Assembly: GCF_003290125.1 (NCBI RefSeq)
Contig: NZ_QMKH01000004.1
Location: 248,001 to 312,000 of the forward strand
Reading direction: 5' to 3'
From: Microvirga flavescens
GTDB lineage: Bacteria; Pseudomonadota; Alphaproteobacteria; Rhizobiales; Beijerinckiaceae
Length of the DNA: 64,000 nt
Positions 38,165 to 47,800 of this stretch are shown piece by piece (the stretch's first letter is position 1; the number at the start of each line of letters is the position of its first letter). Both the position numbers and the translations under genes were made by a program. The notes beneath the pieces are model-generated. The model saw only the letters and a list, made by a program, of their open reading frames with translations. It was not told the DNA's origin and did not search any database.

Positions 38165-39334
38165 ATGGCTGCAACCATTGTGCTTTCTGCCAGCACTGTT
38201 GAAGAGAACTCTGACAAAGATATCGTTGTCGGCTCTCTGAGCGTCACCGGCGGCAAGGACGGCGAGACCTTTACCTTTGCGACGAACAGCAATCTTTTCT
38301 ACATCGAAGGCGATAAGCTGCTCGTGAAGGAAGGCGCTGTGCTCGATTTCGAGACGCTGAGCCTGATCGCCGTTTCGATCACAGCGGCAAGCACCGCAAC
38401 GTCCGGCGGTAAAACGCCCGTCAGCCCCCAGACCCTCACGATCTCCCTCACCGACGTGAACGAAGCCCCGACGGACATCACCCTCACCGGCGGCTCGGTC
38501 GCTGAGGACAGCGCCATCGGCACGGAAGTCGCGTCTCTGACCGGCGTGGATCAGGACGCGGATGACGTTCTCACCTACTCCCTCGTGACCGACGAAACGG
38601 GCACGACAGCCGCGACGAGCGACCTCTTCGAGATCGCCGGCAGCAAGATCAAGCTCAAGGCTGTGCCGGATCAGGCTAAGGTTGGCTCGTACAACGTTTG
38701 GGTCAAGGTGGCTGACGCTGACGGCCTGTCCTACGTGAAGCAGCTCACCCTCAACGTGGCGGACGCACTCGAAAACGTCACCGGCACGAACCGCAACGAC
38801 AGGCTCGTCGGTTCGGACCTCGCCGACGCCATCAACGGTCTTGCAGGCAACGACAAGATCGACGGCAAGGGCGGCGACGACGTCATCAACGGCGGCCTCG
38901 GCAAGGACATCCTCACCGGCGGCGCTGGCAAGGACACCTTCGTGTTCGATACCCCCGTCAAGAAGGGCCATTTCGATCATATCAAGGATTTCAACTCGGC
39001 GGACGACACGCTCCAGTTCAACCTCTCGGCCCTGAAGTCCTTCAAGGTCAAGGTGTCCAAGAAGGATGTCGGCTCCGAGGATCACGGTTCGTTCAAGGGC
39101 CACGAGAAGAAGCACTCCTTCGGCCTCGACAAGGTCTTCAAGAAGGGCAAGCTGGAGAAGAAGTTCTTCACCATTGGCGACCACGCCAAGGACAGCAACG
39201 ACTTCGTCTACTACAATAAGAAGAACGGCTTCGTTTACCTCGATGTCGACGGCGCAGGCGGCAAGAAGGGGATCGAGATCCTCAAGCTGAAGCCCGGCAC
39301 CAAGATCAGCGCCGACGATTTCCTGTTCATCTAA
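38165..39334 (+). CDS. Secreted cadherin-like / RTX calcium-binding protein
   Basis: 389 residues with no Sec signal. Residues 1-200 carry two cadherin-like beta domains (LTDVNEAPTDITLTGGSVAE; GVDQDADDVLTYSLV). Residues 207-258 hold RTX nonapeptide repeats (GLAGNDKIDGKGGDDVING, GGAGKDTFVF). The C-terminus ends DDFLFI, as in type I secretion substrates. The stretch 264-350 is unusually rich in Lys for an RTX protein. AGGGGA lies 7 nt upstream of the ATG. It interrupts radA-cvpA-purF and has its own terminator; no type I secretion genes are nearby. Confidence 0.86.
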   Translation: MAATIVLSASTVEENSDKDIVVGSLSVTGGKDGETFTFATNSNLFYIEGDKLLVKEGAVLDFETLSLIAVSITAASTATSGGKTPVSPQTLTISLTDVNEAPTDITLTGGSVAEDSAIGTEVASLTGVDQDADDVLTYSLVTDETGTTAATSDLFEIAGSKIKLKAVPDQAKVGSYNVWVKVADADGLSYVKQLTLNVADALENVTGTNRNDRLVGSDLADAINGLAGNDKIDGKGGDDVINGGLGKDILTGGAGKDTFVFDTPVKKGHFDHIKDFNSADDTLQFNLSALKSFKVKVSKKDVGSEDHGSFKGHEKKHSFGLDKVFKKGKLEKKFFTIGDHAKDSNDFVYYNKKNGFVYLDVDGAGGKKGIEILKLKPGTKISADDFLFI

Positions 39335-39357
39335 GAGCAGACGACCAATTCATCGAA

Positions 39358-39391
39358 AGGCCTCGGCGGGAACCGACCGGGGCCTTTTTCT
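39358..39391 (+). terminator. Terminator of the RTX-like gene
   Basis: Stem AGGCCTCGG / CCGGGGCCT with one G:U pair, a 10-nt loop and TTTTTC immediately after. It begins 24 nt after the stop. Confidence 0.88.
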
Positions 39392-39576
39392 GCTTCGCGA
39401 CAAAGCTGGGCCGCCCTCGCCGCCCAACCTAAGGCCCGGACGGCTTGCCTTTACGCCTCCGTGCCCAAGCTTTTTCCCATGCGAAGGGTGACGAAAGCCA
39501 TTCTTGCAGTTATACAGCCGACGCCTTGAACCGCCCTTGCGGCCCCCATCCCTGTTTCCTGTTTTAGGCTTGGCTC

Positions 39577-40179
39577 ATGCCCTTTTCTGTCCTGGACCTC
39601 GTCGTCATCGGTGTCGTGGTGATCTCGGCGCTCCTGGCTGCCGTTCGCGGCTTCACACGCGAGGTTCTGGCGATCCTGGCCTGGGTGGCGGCGGCGGCCG
39701 CCGCGTGGTTCCTGCACCCGCTCGCCGTGCCGAAGGCGCAGCAATATATTCATAACAACACTGTGGCCCTGGTCGCCGCCATCGGCGTGATCTTCGTGGT
39801 AACGCTGATCATCGTCTCCATCGTGACGGTGAAGATCTCCGATCTCATCCTCGATTCGCGCATCGGCGCGCTGGACCGCACCCTCGGCTTCTTCTTCGGA
39901 GCGGCGCGCGGCTTCCTGATCTGCGTGATCGGCTGGCTGTTCATGGGCTGGCTGCTGCAGGGCAAGAACCCCGAATGGGCACTGACGTCCCGCGCTCGCC
40001 CCATGCTGGAAAAGACCGGCAACGACCTTATCGCCCTTTTGCCGGACAACCCGGAGGGGCTGCTGCAGCAGCTGCGGCAGAAGGCGAAGCCCGAGGGCGA
40101 GCCGGCTGAGCCCGCCGAGCCCGATCCGCAGCGTGCCGCGCCCGCCCCGGCGCAGCCCGCGCCGCAGAAAAAGATCTGA
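39577..40179 (+). CDS. cvpA: CvpA family membrane protein
   Basis: 200 residues with four hydrophobic segments (VLDLVVIGVVVISALLAAV; ILAWVAAAAAAWFL; LVAAIGVIFVVTLIIVSIV; GFFFGAARGFLICVIGWLFM) and a Pro/Ala/Gln-rich tail. The family is named from colicin V production in E. coli and is usually next to purF, as here. The central GALDRTLGFFFGAARGFLI is the best-conserved part. Confidence 0.94.
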   Translation: MPFSVLDLVVIGVVVISALLAAVRGFTREVLAILAWVAAAAAAWFLHPLAVPKAQQYIHNNTVALVAAIGVIFVVTLIIVSIVTVKISDLILDSRIGALDRTLGFFFGAARGFLICVIGWLFMGWLLQGKNPEWALTSRARPMLEKTGNDLIALLPDNPEGLLQQLRQKAKPEGEPAEPAEPDPQRAAPAPAQPAPQKKI

Positions 40180-40296
40180 GCCCATGACCTGTCGCATATG
40201 TGAAATGCGCGACAGGAAAGAGCATTGGCGTTACGCCCAAGGCCCCTTAAATAAGGCATTCGCTCCGCAAGATTGCGCGCGCATTCCAAGGAAAAG

Positions 40297-41787
40297 ATGA
40301 TGTCTGGACGTTCGGAGACGTGGCAGATCGAACCGCAAAAAGTGGACCTCGATCTCGATGGCGACACTTTGCACGAGGAATGCGGCGTCTTCGGCATCCA
40401 CGGACACCCTGATGCTGCGGCGATCACGGCGCTCGGCCTGCACGCCCTCCAACACCGGGGCCAGGAGGCGGCGGGCATCGTCTCCTTCGACGGACACGTC
40501 TTCCATCTCGAGCGTAAGCTCGGCCTCGTGGGCGACGGTTTCTCTGACCGGGCGGTGATCGAGCGCCTCGAAGGCACCTCCGCTATCGGCCATGTGCGCT
40601 ACTCGACGACCGGCGAGACGATCCTGCGCAACGTGCAGCCCCTCTTCGCCGAGCTCGACAGCGGCGGCTTCGCGGTCGCCCATAACGGCAACCTGACGAA
40701 CGGCTTGACCCTTCGGCGCAACCTCATCCGCGACGGCGCGATCTGCCAGTCCACCACCGACACGGAGGTGATCGTCCACCTCGTCGCGCGCAGCCGCCGC
40801 CATCCCTTCATTGACCGCTTCGTGGAAGCGATCCAGCAGATCGAGGGAGCCTATTCCCTCGTCGCCCTCACCAACAAGAAGCTGATCGGCGCGCGCGATC
40901 CGTTCGGCATCCGCCCGCTGGTGATCGGCGAGCTGGATGGCCGCTACATCCTCACCTCCGAGACCTGCGCGCTCGACATTATCGGCGCGCGCTTCGTGCG
41001 CGATGTCGAGAACGGCGAAATCGTCGTGATCTCGGACGAGGGCATCGAATCCTTCCGCTTCGCCCCGGAGCAGCCCGCCCGTCCCTGCATCTTCGAATAC
41101 ATCTACTTCGCCCGTCCGGACTCGGTGGTGAACGGCCGCAACGTCTATCTGGCTCGCAAGAACATGGGCCGCGAGCTGGCGATGGAATCCCCTGTTGAGG
41201 CGGACGTGGTGATCCCGGTGCCGGATTCGGGCGTGCCCGCGGCTCTCGGCTTCGCGCAGACCTCCGGCCTTCCTTATGAACTCGGCATCATCCGCAACCA
41301 CTATGTGGGCCGCACCTTCATCCAACCCACGCAGTCCGTGCGTGAACTCGGCGTGCGCATGAAGCACTCCGCGAACCGCGCGGCCATCGAGGGTAAGCGG
41401 ATCGTGCTGGTGGACGACAGCCTCGTGCGTGGCACGACCTCGGTGAAGATCGTGCGCATGATGCGTGAAGCAGGCGCGAAGGAAGTTCACTTCCGCATCG
41501 CGAGCCCGCCGATCACGCATCCCGATTTCTACGGCATCGACACGCCGGAGAAGGAAAAGCTCCTCGCCGCGACCCATGATCTCGAGCAGATGCGCGCCTA
41601 TATCGGTGCCGACACGCTCGCCTTCCTCTCCATCGAGGGTATCTACAGGGCGATGGGCGAGAAGGGCCGCAATCCGCAGCAGCCGCAATTCACGGATCAT
41701 TGCTTCACGGGCGATTATCCGACCCCCCTCACCGATCTTGCGGTGGCAACCCCGCGCCGGATCTCTCTTCTCGCCGAAGCCGACTGA
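40297..41787 (+). CDS. purF: Amidophosphoribosyltransferase
   Basis: Transfers the amide of glutamine to PRPP, the first committed step of purine synthesis. The 496 residues contain an N-terminal glutaminase whose nucleophile Cys29 (EECGVFGIHG) is probably exposed by removal of a propeptide. The PRPP-binding motif is RIVLVDDSLVRGTTS. AAGGA lies just before two adjacent ATGs (40297, 40300); either may start. It is followed after 6 nt by a dehydrogenase gene. Confidence 0.98.
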   Translation: MMSGRSETWQIEPQKVDLDLDGDTLHEECGVFGIHGHPDAAAITALGLHALQHRGQEAAGIVSFDGHVFHLERKLGLVGDGFSDRAVIERLEGTSAIGHVRYSTTGETILRNVQPLFAELDSGGFAVAHNGNLTNGLTLRRNLIRDGAICQSTTDTEVIVHLVARSRRHPFIDRFVEAIQQIEGAYSLVALTNKKLIGARDPFGIRPLVIGELDGRYILTSETCALDIIGARFVRDVENGEIVVISDEGIESFRFAPEQPARPCIFEYIYFARPDSVVNGRNVYLARKNMGRELAMESPVEADVVIPVPDSGVPAALGFAQTSGLPYELGIIRNHYVGRTFIQPTQSVRELGVRMKHSANRAAIEGKRIVLVDDSLVRGTTSVKIVRMMREAGAKEVHFRIASPPITHPDFYGIDTPEKEKLLAATHDLEQMRAYIGADTLAFLSIEGIYRAMGEKGRNPQQPQFTDHCFTGDYPTPLTDLAVATPRRISLLAEAD

Positions 41788-41793
41788 TTTCAC

Positions 41794-42537
41794 ATGACCA
41801 AGCCTCTCTCGGGCCGCATCGCGGTCGTCACCGGCGCCTCGCGCGGCATCGGCCGCGCGGCGGCGCTCGCACTTGCTGAAGCCGGCGCGCACATCATCGC
41901 GCTCGCCCGCACGCAAGGCGCTCTCGAAGCGCTCGATGACGAGATCCGCGCCAAGGGCAGCTCCGCGACCCTCGTTCCGGTGAACCTGAAGGACCTCGAC
42001 GCTCTCGACCGTCTCGGCGGGTCGATCTACGAGCGCTGGGGCAAGCTCGATATTCTTCTCGGCAACGCGGGCGTGCTCGGCGAGATTTCCCCTATCACCC
42101 ATATCGACCAGCCCGTCTGGGACGAAGTGATGACGGTGAACGTGACGGCGAATTACCGCCTGCTCCGTTCGCTCGATCCGCTCCTGCGCGCGTCGGATGC
42201 GGGCCGCGCGATCTTCCTCACCTCCGGCGCAGCGCATAAATGCACGGCCTATTGGGGCGTCTACTCCATCTCGAAGGCCGCCCTCGAAGCGCTCGTGCGG
42301 ACCTACGCCGCCGAGACGGTGCAGACCAACATCAAGACCATGCTCCTCAGCCCCGGCCCCTTGCGCACCAACATGCGCGCCAAGGCGATGCCGGGCGAAG
42401 ATCCCTCGATCCTGAAGACGCCGGACGATCTCGCGCCGCACATCCTCAAGCTCGCTTCGCCGAGCTGGAACGAAAGCGGCAAGATCTACGACTTCCCGAA
42501 CGGCGGAAAGCTGCTCACGCCGCAATTGCCGGTTTAA
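41794..42537 (+). CDS. Short-chain dehydrogenase/reductase
   Basis: 247 residues with the Rossmann motif VTGASRGIGRAAAL, GNAGVLGEI, the catalytic Ser region FLTSGAAHK and Y-x3-K in YWGVYSISKAAL. An NAD(P)-dependent oxidoreductase of unknown substrate. It lies 6 nt after purF, so it is probably cotranscribed, but no link to purine synthesis is evident. Confidence 0.92.
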   Translation: MTKPLSGRIAVVTGASRGIGRAAALALAEAGAHIIALARTQGALEALDDEIRAKGSSATLVPVNLKDLDALDRLGGSIYERWGKLDILLGNAGVLGEISPITHIDQPVWDEVMTVNVTANYRLLRSLDPLLRASDAGRAIFLTSGAAHKCTAYWGVYSISKAALEALVRTYAAETVQTNIKTMLLSPGPLRTNMRAKAMPGEDPSILKTPDDLAPHILKLASPSWNESGKIYDFPNGGKLLTPQLPV

Positions 42538-42549
42538 AGAGTGCACGTC

Positions 42550-42577
42550 ATCCCGGACGCCGCAGGCGATCCGGGAT
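42550..42577. repeat. Palindrome between convergent genes
   Basis: ATCCCGGA / TCCGGGAT with inner CGCC/GGCG pairing (ATCCCGGACGCC-GCA-GGCGATCCGGGAT). It lies between the dehydrogenase and DUF805 genes and resembles palindromic spacers common in Hyphomicrobiales. The following 42578-42623 carries a related GATCCCGGGCCG arm. Confidence 0.6.
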
Positions 42578-42623
42578 CGTTTCGCGAAAAACCACCTTGT
42601 CGCCCCGTGATCCCGGGCCGCTC

Positions 42624-43112
42624 TCACGCGGCCTCGGGGCTCGCCAGCTCCCCCTGCCCTTCATCGGTGATCCCAACAGGATCGCGGGGATCGGGGCCAT
42701 AGCGGTTCGGGCCCGTCGTGCCGCGGCGGAAGAGCGTTTCAATCATCAGCCACAATTGAAATACCAGACCGATCAGCATGACGCACGCGGTCGTGATCGG
42801 GTAATGCCGCAGAAGCGCCTCGGCGGCATAGCTGAAGATCGTGAAGAGGCCGGAAGGCACGAGCCACCATCCGGACAGGTTCCTGTCATGGAGGCGACGG
42901 ACGAATTGCGCCAAGCTTGAAAGCCACACGAGGGCGATTGCAAGAACGGCGATGTATCCTGCGAAGCGGATACCCATCGTCGCGAGCCAGATACCGGCCA
43001 CCATCGTGGCGGCGGAGAGAACCACCAGCCGCAGGACCAGTCTCAGATACGCGTTGCGGGACATGCGCCCACGCGGATCGAACCACCGTAGCAGCTTCAA
43101 AAGCCCTTCCAT
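42624..43112 (-). CDS. DUF805 family membrane protein
   Basis: 162 residues. FDPRGRMSRNAYLRLVLRL and LAQFVRRLHDRNLSGWW are typical of DUF805 (YhaH-like) proteins, with four membrane segments and a polar C-terminus (GPNRYGPDP). Function unknown. It is downstream of der on the same strand after a gap of 94 nt. Confidence 0.88.
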   Translation of the reverse strand: MEGLLKLLRWFDPRGRMSRNAYLRLVLRLVVLSAATMVAGIWLATMGIRFAGYIAVLAIALVWLSSLAQFVRRLHDRNLSGWWLVPSGLFTIFSYAAEALLRHYPITTACVMLIGLVFQLWLMIETLFRRGTTGPNRYGPDPRDPVGITDEGQGELASPEAA

Positions 43113-43206
43113 CTTGCTCAGTCCCCTTTGGGTGAAACGTTGGATGGACTATTGCAATGTGTAACGATGTTTAGGCAAGGGCCACGATAGTCTCTGCGAC
43201 CAGCTC

Positions 43207-44553
43207 CTACTTCCGCCCCTTGTCGAACGGGTTCTTGCCCATACGCAGCAGCATGCGGATCGGCACGCCGGGGAGTTCGAAGGACTCGCGCAGGCTGTTG
43301 ACGAGGTAGCGCGAGTAGCTCTTCGGCAGCGCGTCGAGCTGGTTGCCGAACAGGGCGAAGGTCGGCGGGCGGGACTTGATCTGCGTCATGTAGCGGATCT
43401 TGATGCGGCGGCCCGAGACCGCCGGCGGCGGGTTCGCTTCGAGCGCCTCGCTCAGCCATTGATTGATACGCGCGGTGGAAACGCGCTTGTTCCAGGTCTC
43501 GTAGACCTGCATCACCGCCTTCATGAGCGGATCGATGCCCGTGCCGGCAAGGCCGGACAGCGGCACGACCGGCGCGCCCTTCACTTGCGGCAGCAGGCGG
43601 TGCGCCTTTTCCTTGAGATCCTTCAACAGGCCCGGCTGGTCGGCCACGAGATCCCACTTATTGAGGCCGATCACGAGGGCGCGGCCTTCCTGCTCGATCA
43701 GATCGACGATGGAGAGGTCCTGCTTCTCGAACGGGATCGTCGCATCAAGGAGCACGATCACCACTTCCGCGAAACGCACGGCGCGCAGGGCGTCCGCAAC
43801 GGAGAGCTTTTCAAGCTTGTCCTCGACGCGGGCGCGCTTGCGCAGGCCCGCCGTGTCGAACAGCTTCACCGGCTTGCCGCGCCATTCCCAATCGAGGGAG
43901 ATGGAATCGCGCGTGATGCCGGCCTCCGGCCCCGTGAGCAGGCGCTCCTGCCCAAGCATCTGGTTGATGAGGGTGGACTTGCCCGCATTCGGACGCCCGA
44001 CGATGGCGACCTGCAGAGGCTTGCCCGCATGGTCCTCTTCCTCCACCACATCATCCGGATGTGGGAAGTGAGGCATCAGGGCCTCGAACAAATCCGAGAA
44101 GCCTTCGCCATGTTCGGCGGAGAGCGGCACGGGATCGCCGAGACCGAGGGAGAAGGCCTCATAGGCCCCCGCCATGCCTGCCCCGCCCTCTGCCTTGTTG
44201 GCAATGAGGATCACGGGCTTGCCGGAGCGGCGGACCATTTCAGCGAAAGGACGGTCGGCGGGCAGAATGCCGACGCGGGCGTCGACGACGAAGAGCAGCA
44301 CGTCGGCATCGCCGATGGCGGCTTCAGTCTGCGCGCGCATGCGCCCGAGGAGCGAGGATTCCTCCGCCTCTTCGAGACCTGCCGTGTCGATGATGCGGAA
44401 TTCGAGATCGCCGAGGCGCGCATCGCCCTCGCGGCGGTCGCGGGTCACGCCGGGACGGTCATCGACCAGCGCAAGCTTCTTGCCGACGAGGCGGTTGAAG
44501 AGTGTCGATTTGCCGACATTCGGCCGCCCGACGATGGCGACGGTTGGCGTCAT
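43207..44553 (-). CDS. der: GTPase Der (EngA)
   Basis: Double-GTPase for 50S ribosome assembly. The 448 residues carry two G domains, with P-loops GRPNVGKST (about residue 9) and GRPNAGKST (about 185). Switch II and G4 motifs are DTAGL/NKAEG in the first and DTAGL/NKWD in the second. A KH-like C-terminal domain follows ([20 protein letters not shown]). It starts 14 nt after the YfgM-like gene. Confidence 0.97.
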   Translation of the reverse strand: MTPTVAIVGRPNVGKSTLFNRLVGKKLALVDDRPGVTRDRREGDARLGDLEFRIIDTAGLEEAEESSLLGRMRAQTEAAIGDADVLLFVVDARVGILPADRPFAEMVRRSGKPVILIANKAEGGAGMAGAYEAFSLGLGDPVPLSAEHGEGFSDLFEALMPHFPHPDDVVEEEDHAGKPLQVAIVGRPNAGKSTLINQMLGQERLLTGPEAGITRDSISLDWEWRGKPVKLFDTAGLRKRARVEDKLEKLSVADALRAVRFAEVVIVLLDATIPFEKQDLSIVDLIEQEGRALVIGLNKWDLVADQPGLLKDLKEKAHRLLPQVKGAPVVPLSGLAGTGIDPLMKAVMQVYETWNKRVSTARINQWLSEALEANPPPAVSGRRIKIRYMTQIKSRPPTFALFGNQLDALPKSYSRYLVNSLRESFELPGVPIRMLLRMGKNPFDKGRK

Positions 44554-44567
44554 GTCCCGCCCCTATT

Positions 44568-45239
44568 TTACTGCGTTGCCGTAACGGGGCCGCCTGCCAC
44601 GAGCGCCGTGTAGATCTCAAGCCGCTGGCGCAGAGCCTGCGGCGTTTCGCGGTCGGCGGCGATCTGGTCGAACCAGCGGCCGGCATAATCCATGTCACCC
44701 GCCTTCAGGCCAGACAGGCCGAGAAGCTCGCGGGCCGAGTGCCGCCAGGCATTGCTCGGAGCGGCAATGCGCTCGAGCGCCGGGCGGATCTTCGCCGGCT
44801 CGGCGGTGTCGATGCGCAGCCATGCGCTGCGCAGGCGCGCCAGATCCTGCCAGAGCGCGGGAATCTTGGCATCGTTCGCGAGCGCGTCATAGGCGCCGGC
44901 GCCATTTTCCGGGTTCTGCTTGCCGAGTTCGGAAGCGAGGCGGAAGCGGGCGAGAAGCGCATAGCCGCCCTCGCCTTCCTTGATGAGAGCCTCGAAGGTA
45001 GATTCGGATTCCTTCGCCTTGTCCTCGCGGCCCAGCTTGAGCGCCTCTTCATAGCGCTCGGCGGCGGCCTGGGCACGCTGCTCCTGGGAGTGCTCCCAAT
45101 AGCGCCAGCCGCCGACAGCCGCGACGACGAGGACGGCAATGCCGATGATGACGCCGTTGTAGCGTTTCCAGATCTGCGCGACCTGGTCCCGGCGAAATTC
45201 CTCATCGACCTCGCGGATGAATTCGTCGTTCGGCGCCAT
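44568..45239 (-). CDS. YfgM-like membrane-anchored TPR protein
   Basis: 223 residues. One membrane segment (YNGVIIGIAVLVVAAVGGW) follows a cytosolic N-terminus with EVDEEFRRDQVAQIW; the periplasmic part is helical with TPR-like repeats (AAAERYEEALKLGREDKAKE). This is the architecture of YfgM (TPR_21/DUF2659), which in E. coli associates with the SecYEG and PpiD machinery. Immediately upstream of der, a common partner in proteobacteria. Confidence 0.87.
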   Translation of the reverse strand: MAPNDEFIREVDEEFRRDQVAQIWKRYNGVIIGIAVLVVAAVGGWRYWEHSQEQRAQAAAERYEEALKLGREDKAKESESTFEALIKEGEGGYALLARFRLASELGKQNPENGAGAYDALANDAKIPALWQDLARLRSAWLRIDTAEPAKIRPALERIAAPSNAWRHSARELLGLSGLKAGDMDYAGRWFDQIAADRETPQALRQRLEIYTALVAGGPVTATQ

Positions 45240-45362
45240 GCAACCCTTGCGGCAGAAAAGCCGCCTCCTTCAAGAAAAACGAACAGGTCGCCTACCACAG
45301 CCCCCCGGAGAAGGCGAGAGGCAGAAACCGACAGGCCGTTCAGGTCGCAGGTTTTTGTCGCC

Positions 45363-45411
45363 GCATGATCCTGGCGAACAGCCGGTACCCACTTGTTCTG
45401 ATCATGCTCTA
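45363..45411 (+). repeat. 49-bp palindromic repeat, copy 3
   Basis: Shares the GCATGATC/GATCATGC arms and ACTTGTTCTGATCATG core, with changes at CCTGGC, ACAGCC and GTACCC. The last ten bases lie inside panB and supply its final two codons and the TGA stop. Confidence 0.93.
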
Positions 45412-46229
45412 GGCTTTTTCTCGGCATAAGTATGCTCCGACCCCGGAAAGGCGCGGGAGCGGACATCCTTCGCGTAAGCCTCGACCGCGTCGGCGATGTG
45501 GGAGCCGAGCTCCCCATAGCGTTTCACGAACTTGGGCACCCAGGGCGAGAGGCCGAGCATGTCCTCCAGAACGAGGACCTGGCCGTCGCAGGCGGGCGAG
45601 GCGCCGATGCCGATGGTGGGAATGGGGATGGATTGCGTGATCTCGCGCCCCAAGGGCTCGGCCACGGCTTCGACGACCACCGAAAAGGCCCCCGCGTCCG
45701 ACACGGCTTTCGCATCGGCCAGAATCGCCGGCCAGTCCGCCCGGTCACGGCCCTGCGCCTTGAAGGAGCCGAGCGTGTTGATGTGCTGGGGCGTGAGGCC
45801 GACATGAGCCATGACGGGCACCCCGCGCTCGGAGAGAAACCGCACGGTTTCCGCCATGCGCGCGCCGCCTTCCATCTTGATCGCGCCGCAGCCGGTTTCC
45901 TTCAGCACGCGAGCCGCCGTGCGGAAGGCCTGCTCCTTGCTCTCCTCGAAGGAGCCGAAGGGCAGGTCGATCACCACCAGCGCGCGCTTGGAACCGCGCA
46001 TCACGGCAAGGCCCTGCAGGATCATCATGTCGAGGGTCACCGGCACGGTCGATTCCAGGCCGTGCATGACCATGCCGAGGGAATCGCCGACGAGGATGAC
46101 GTCCGCGTGCTGATCGATGAGCCGCGCCGTGTGGGCGTGGTAGGAGGTCAGCACCACGATGGGCTCACCGCCCTTTCGTGCCCGAATGTCAGGAGCCGTC
46201 AGGCGGCGGATATCGGATTGGACGGACAT
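45402..46229 (-). CDS. panB: 3-methyl-2-oxobutanoate hydroxymethyltransferase
   Basis: Makes ketopantoate, the first step of pantothenate and CoA synthesis. The 275 residues have [25 protein letters not shown] (Mg ligand Asp), GAIKMEGG and [13 protein letters not shown], all canonical. The final codons and stop come from a copy of the dispersed palindromic repeat. It is separated from NnrU by 6 nt and probably cotranscribed with it. panC and panD are not in the window. Confidence 0.97.
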   Translation of the reverse strand: MSVQSDIRRLTAPDIRARKGGEPIVVLTSYHAHTARLIDQHADVILVGDSLGMVMHGLESTVPVTLDMMILQGLAVMRGSKRALVVIDLPFGSFEESKEQAFRTAARVLKETGCGAIKMEGGARMAETVRFLSERGVPVMAHVGLTPQHINTLGSFKAQGRDRADWPAILADAKAVSDAGAFSVVVEAVAEPLGREITQSIPIPTIGIGASPACDGQVLVLEDMLGLSPWVPKFVKRYGELGSHIADAVEAYAKDVRSRAFPGSEHTYAEKKPRA

Positions 46230-46235
46230 GAAACT

Positions 46236-46820
46236 TCAGCCTTGCAGAGACGGCAGAACAGGAACGCCGATGAGCCAAGGGTGCAGCCATACGGCGAAGA
46301 CGACATAAGCCACCGTTCCAACGGCGACGGCAAGAGCATCGTTGCCGAAGCCGCGGGGCTCCACCGGGGCCGCCACATCGGTGCGGTTCTTGGCGCTGAT
46401 GCGCGCGATCACGGCCCAAGCCAGAAGCGAGCCGAACAGGAGGATCGATCCGAGATCCCCATTGGCGAGAAGATGCGCGAAGGCCCAGATCTTTACGCTG
46501 GCCAGCATCGGATGCTTCAAACGAGCCTTGATCCGCCCGGGGAAATACGCGGAGGCGAGACAGATGAAGGCAATCCAGACCAGAAGCAGCGCGAGATGAC
46601 GCGTCCAAACCGGCGGCTCCCACACGGGAATGTAACCCGCCTGCCGGTACTGCCCGAAGCCGACGATGATCAGCGCCAGGCCGATTAGGGACACCACCGA
46701 ATAGAGTCCCTTATAAGGCCCCTCGCCGATGGCCGCGATCAGGCGCGCACGCGCGCCCCGCGCCATCGTGAAGGCGTGTATGCCGAGAAAGACGACCAGA
46801 CCCAGGACAAGAAGCGTCAC
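46236..46820 (-). CDS. NnrU family membrane protein
   Basis: 194 residues with five or six hydrophobic segments. VFLGIHAFTMARGARARLI, GPYKGLYSVVSLIGLALI and HPMLASVKIWAFAHLLANGD are NnrU hallmarks. The family was named from nitrate/nitrite/nitric oxide respiration genes but also occurs away from denitrification clusters, as here. Confidence 0.9.
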   Translation of the reverse strand: MTLLVLGLVVFLGIHAFTMARGARARLIAAIGEGPYKGLYSVVSLIGLALIIVGFGQYRQAGYIPVWEPPVWTRHLALLLVWIAFICLASAYFPGRIKARLKHPMLASVKIWAFAHLLANGDLGSILLFGSLLAWAVIARISAKNRTDVAAPVEPRGFGNDALAVAVGTVAYVVFAVWLHPWLIGVPVLPSLQG

Positions 46821-47137
46821 GTCTCATTCCCTTCCGAAACAGAGGCGCGCGACTATAGCGGGAGGGCGTGCCGGATGCCATTCCTATCGGGCAGTTACAA
46901 TGCGCCCTCTGCAGAATAAAAACCCATGTTTCGCGAAAGAGTGCGCCATTTTATTGCTGGGCAACCGCTCGAGAAGATGCGTAATTTTAAGGCAACGCGC
47001 GCGTTCGACATCTTTAAACGTGGATACTCGCCTTAAGTCGGGGGGCGTTTATCGAATACCGCTCTAGCGGACGGTTCCAAAGTTGGGTAGCTAGGCTGAA
47101 ATGCTAGACAAATACCCATTAAAATAAGGGGAGCCCG
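46821..47137. other. 317-nt divergent gap between NnrU and TRAP genes
   Basis: No gene is visible. The sequence is AT-richer than the flanks between 46905 and 47005. The plus-strand end holds GGGGAG at 47128, the ribosome site for the TRAP small subunit. An imperfect inverted pair TAGCTAG/TGCTAGA near 47086-47105 may be regulatory, but it is weak. Confidence 0.5.
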
Positions 47138-47758
47138 GTGACAGCACTTCTCAAACTGTCCCAAGCCATCGACGCCATCAACGTTCGCATCGGCAAGGTC
47201 GCCGCCTGGGCGATCGTCGTCGCCATCGTCATTTCGGCCGTCAACGCCATCATCCGCCGTATTTTCGGCGTGTCGTCCAACGCCTGGCTCGAGGCGCAAT
47301 GGTACCTGTTCGGCGCCGTCTTCATGCTCTGCGCGTCCTGGACGCTGAAGGCGAATGAGCACATCCGCATCGACATCGTGTCCGGCATGCTCTCCAAGCG
47401 AGGGCGGGACCGGATCGACCTGTTCGGGCTCATCTTCTTCCTGTTCCCCTTCGTCGCGCTGATGACGTACCTGTCGATCCCCTATTTCGAGCGCTCCTTC
47501 GTTTCGGGCGAAGTGTCCTCGAATGCCGGCGGCCTTCCGATTTGGCCCGCAAAGGGGCTGATCCTCGCCGGGTTCATCCTTTTGTTCTTCCAGTGGCTGA
47601 GCGAGCTCATCAAGCGTATCGCCATCATGACCGGCAAGCTGGAAGACGAGCATGACGAGGGCAACAGCGCCGAGGCCGAGGCCGAGCGTCTTTTGAGCAC
47701 GCTGGCCGACCCCGAACATTCCACCGGCGGCGAACCTCCGGGCGACGGCATCCGCTAG
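47138..47758 (+). CDS. TRAP transporter small permease (DctQ type)
   Basis: 206 residues from a GTG start with GGGGAG upstream. Four membrane segments (VAAWAIVVAIVISAVNAIIR; AQWYLFGAVFMLCASWTL; FGLIFFLFPFVALMTYL; GLILAGFILLFFQWL). ANEHIRIDIVSGML is the characteristic motif. The C-terminal tail is acidic. It partners the large permease 42 nt downstream; the substrate is probably an organic acid. Confidence 0.93.
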   Translation: MTALLKLSQAIDAINVRIGKVAAWAIVVAIVISAVNAIIRRIFGVSSNAWLEAQWYLFGAVFMLCASWTLKANEHIRIDIVSGMLSKRGRDRIDLFGLIFFLFPFVALMTYLSIPYFERSFVSGEVSSNAGGLPIWPAKGLILAGFILLFFQWLSELIKRIAIMTGKLEDEHDEGNSAEAEAERLLSTLADPEHSTGGEPPGDGIR

Positions 47759-47800
47759 TCGCACAGCGCCCATTCCTGTTTTTCTCGGAGCATTCGCCCC

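Noticed and set aside
40231..42627. A 798-codon open frame on the minus strand across purF and the dehydrogenase gene
   Set aside because: Both plus-strand genes have intact catalytic motifs. The reverse frame has no recognisable domain and is a compositional artefact.
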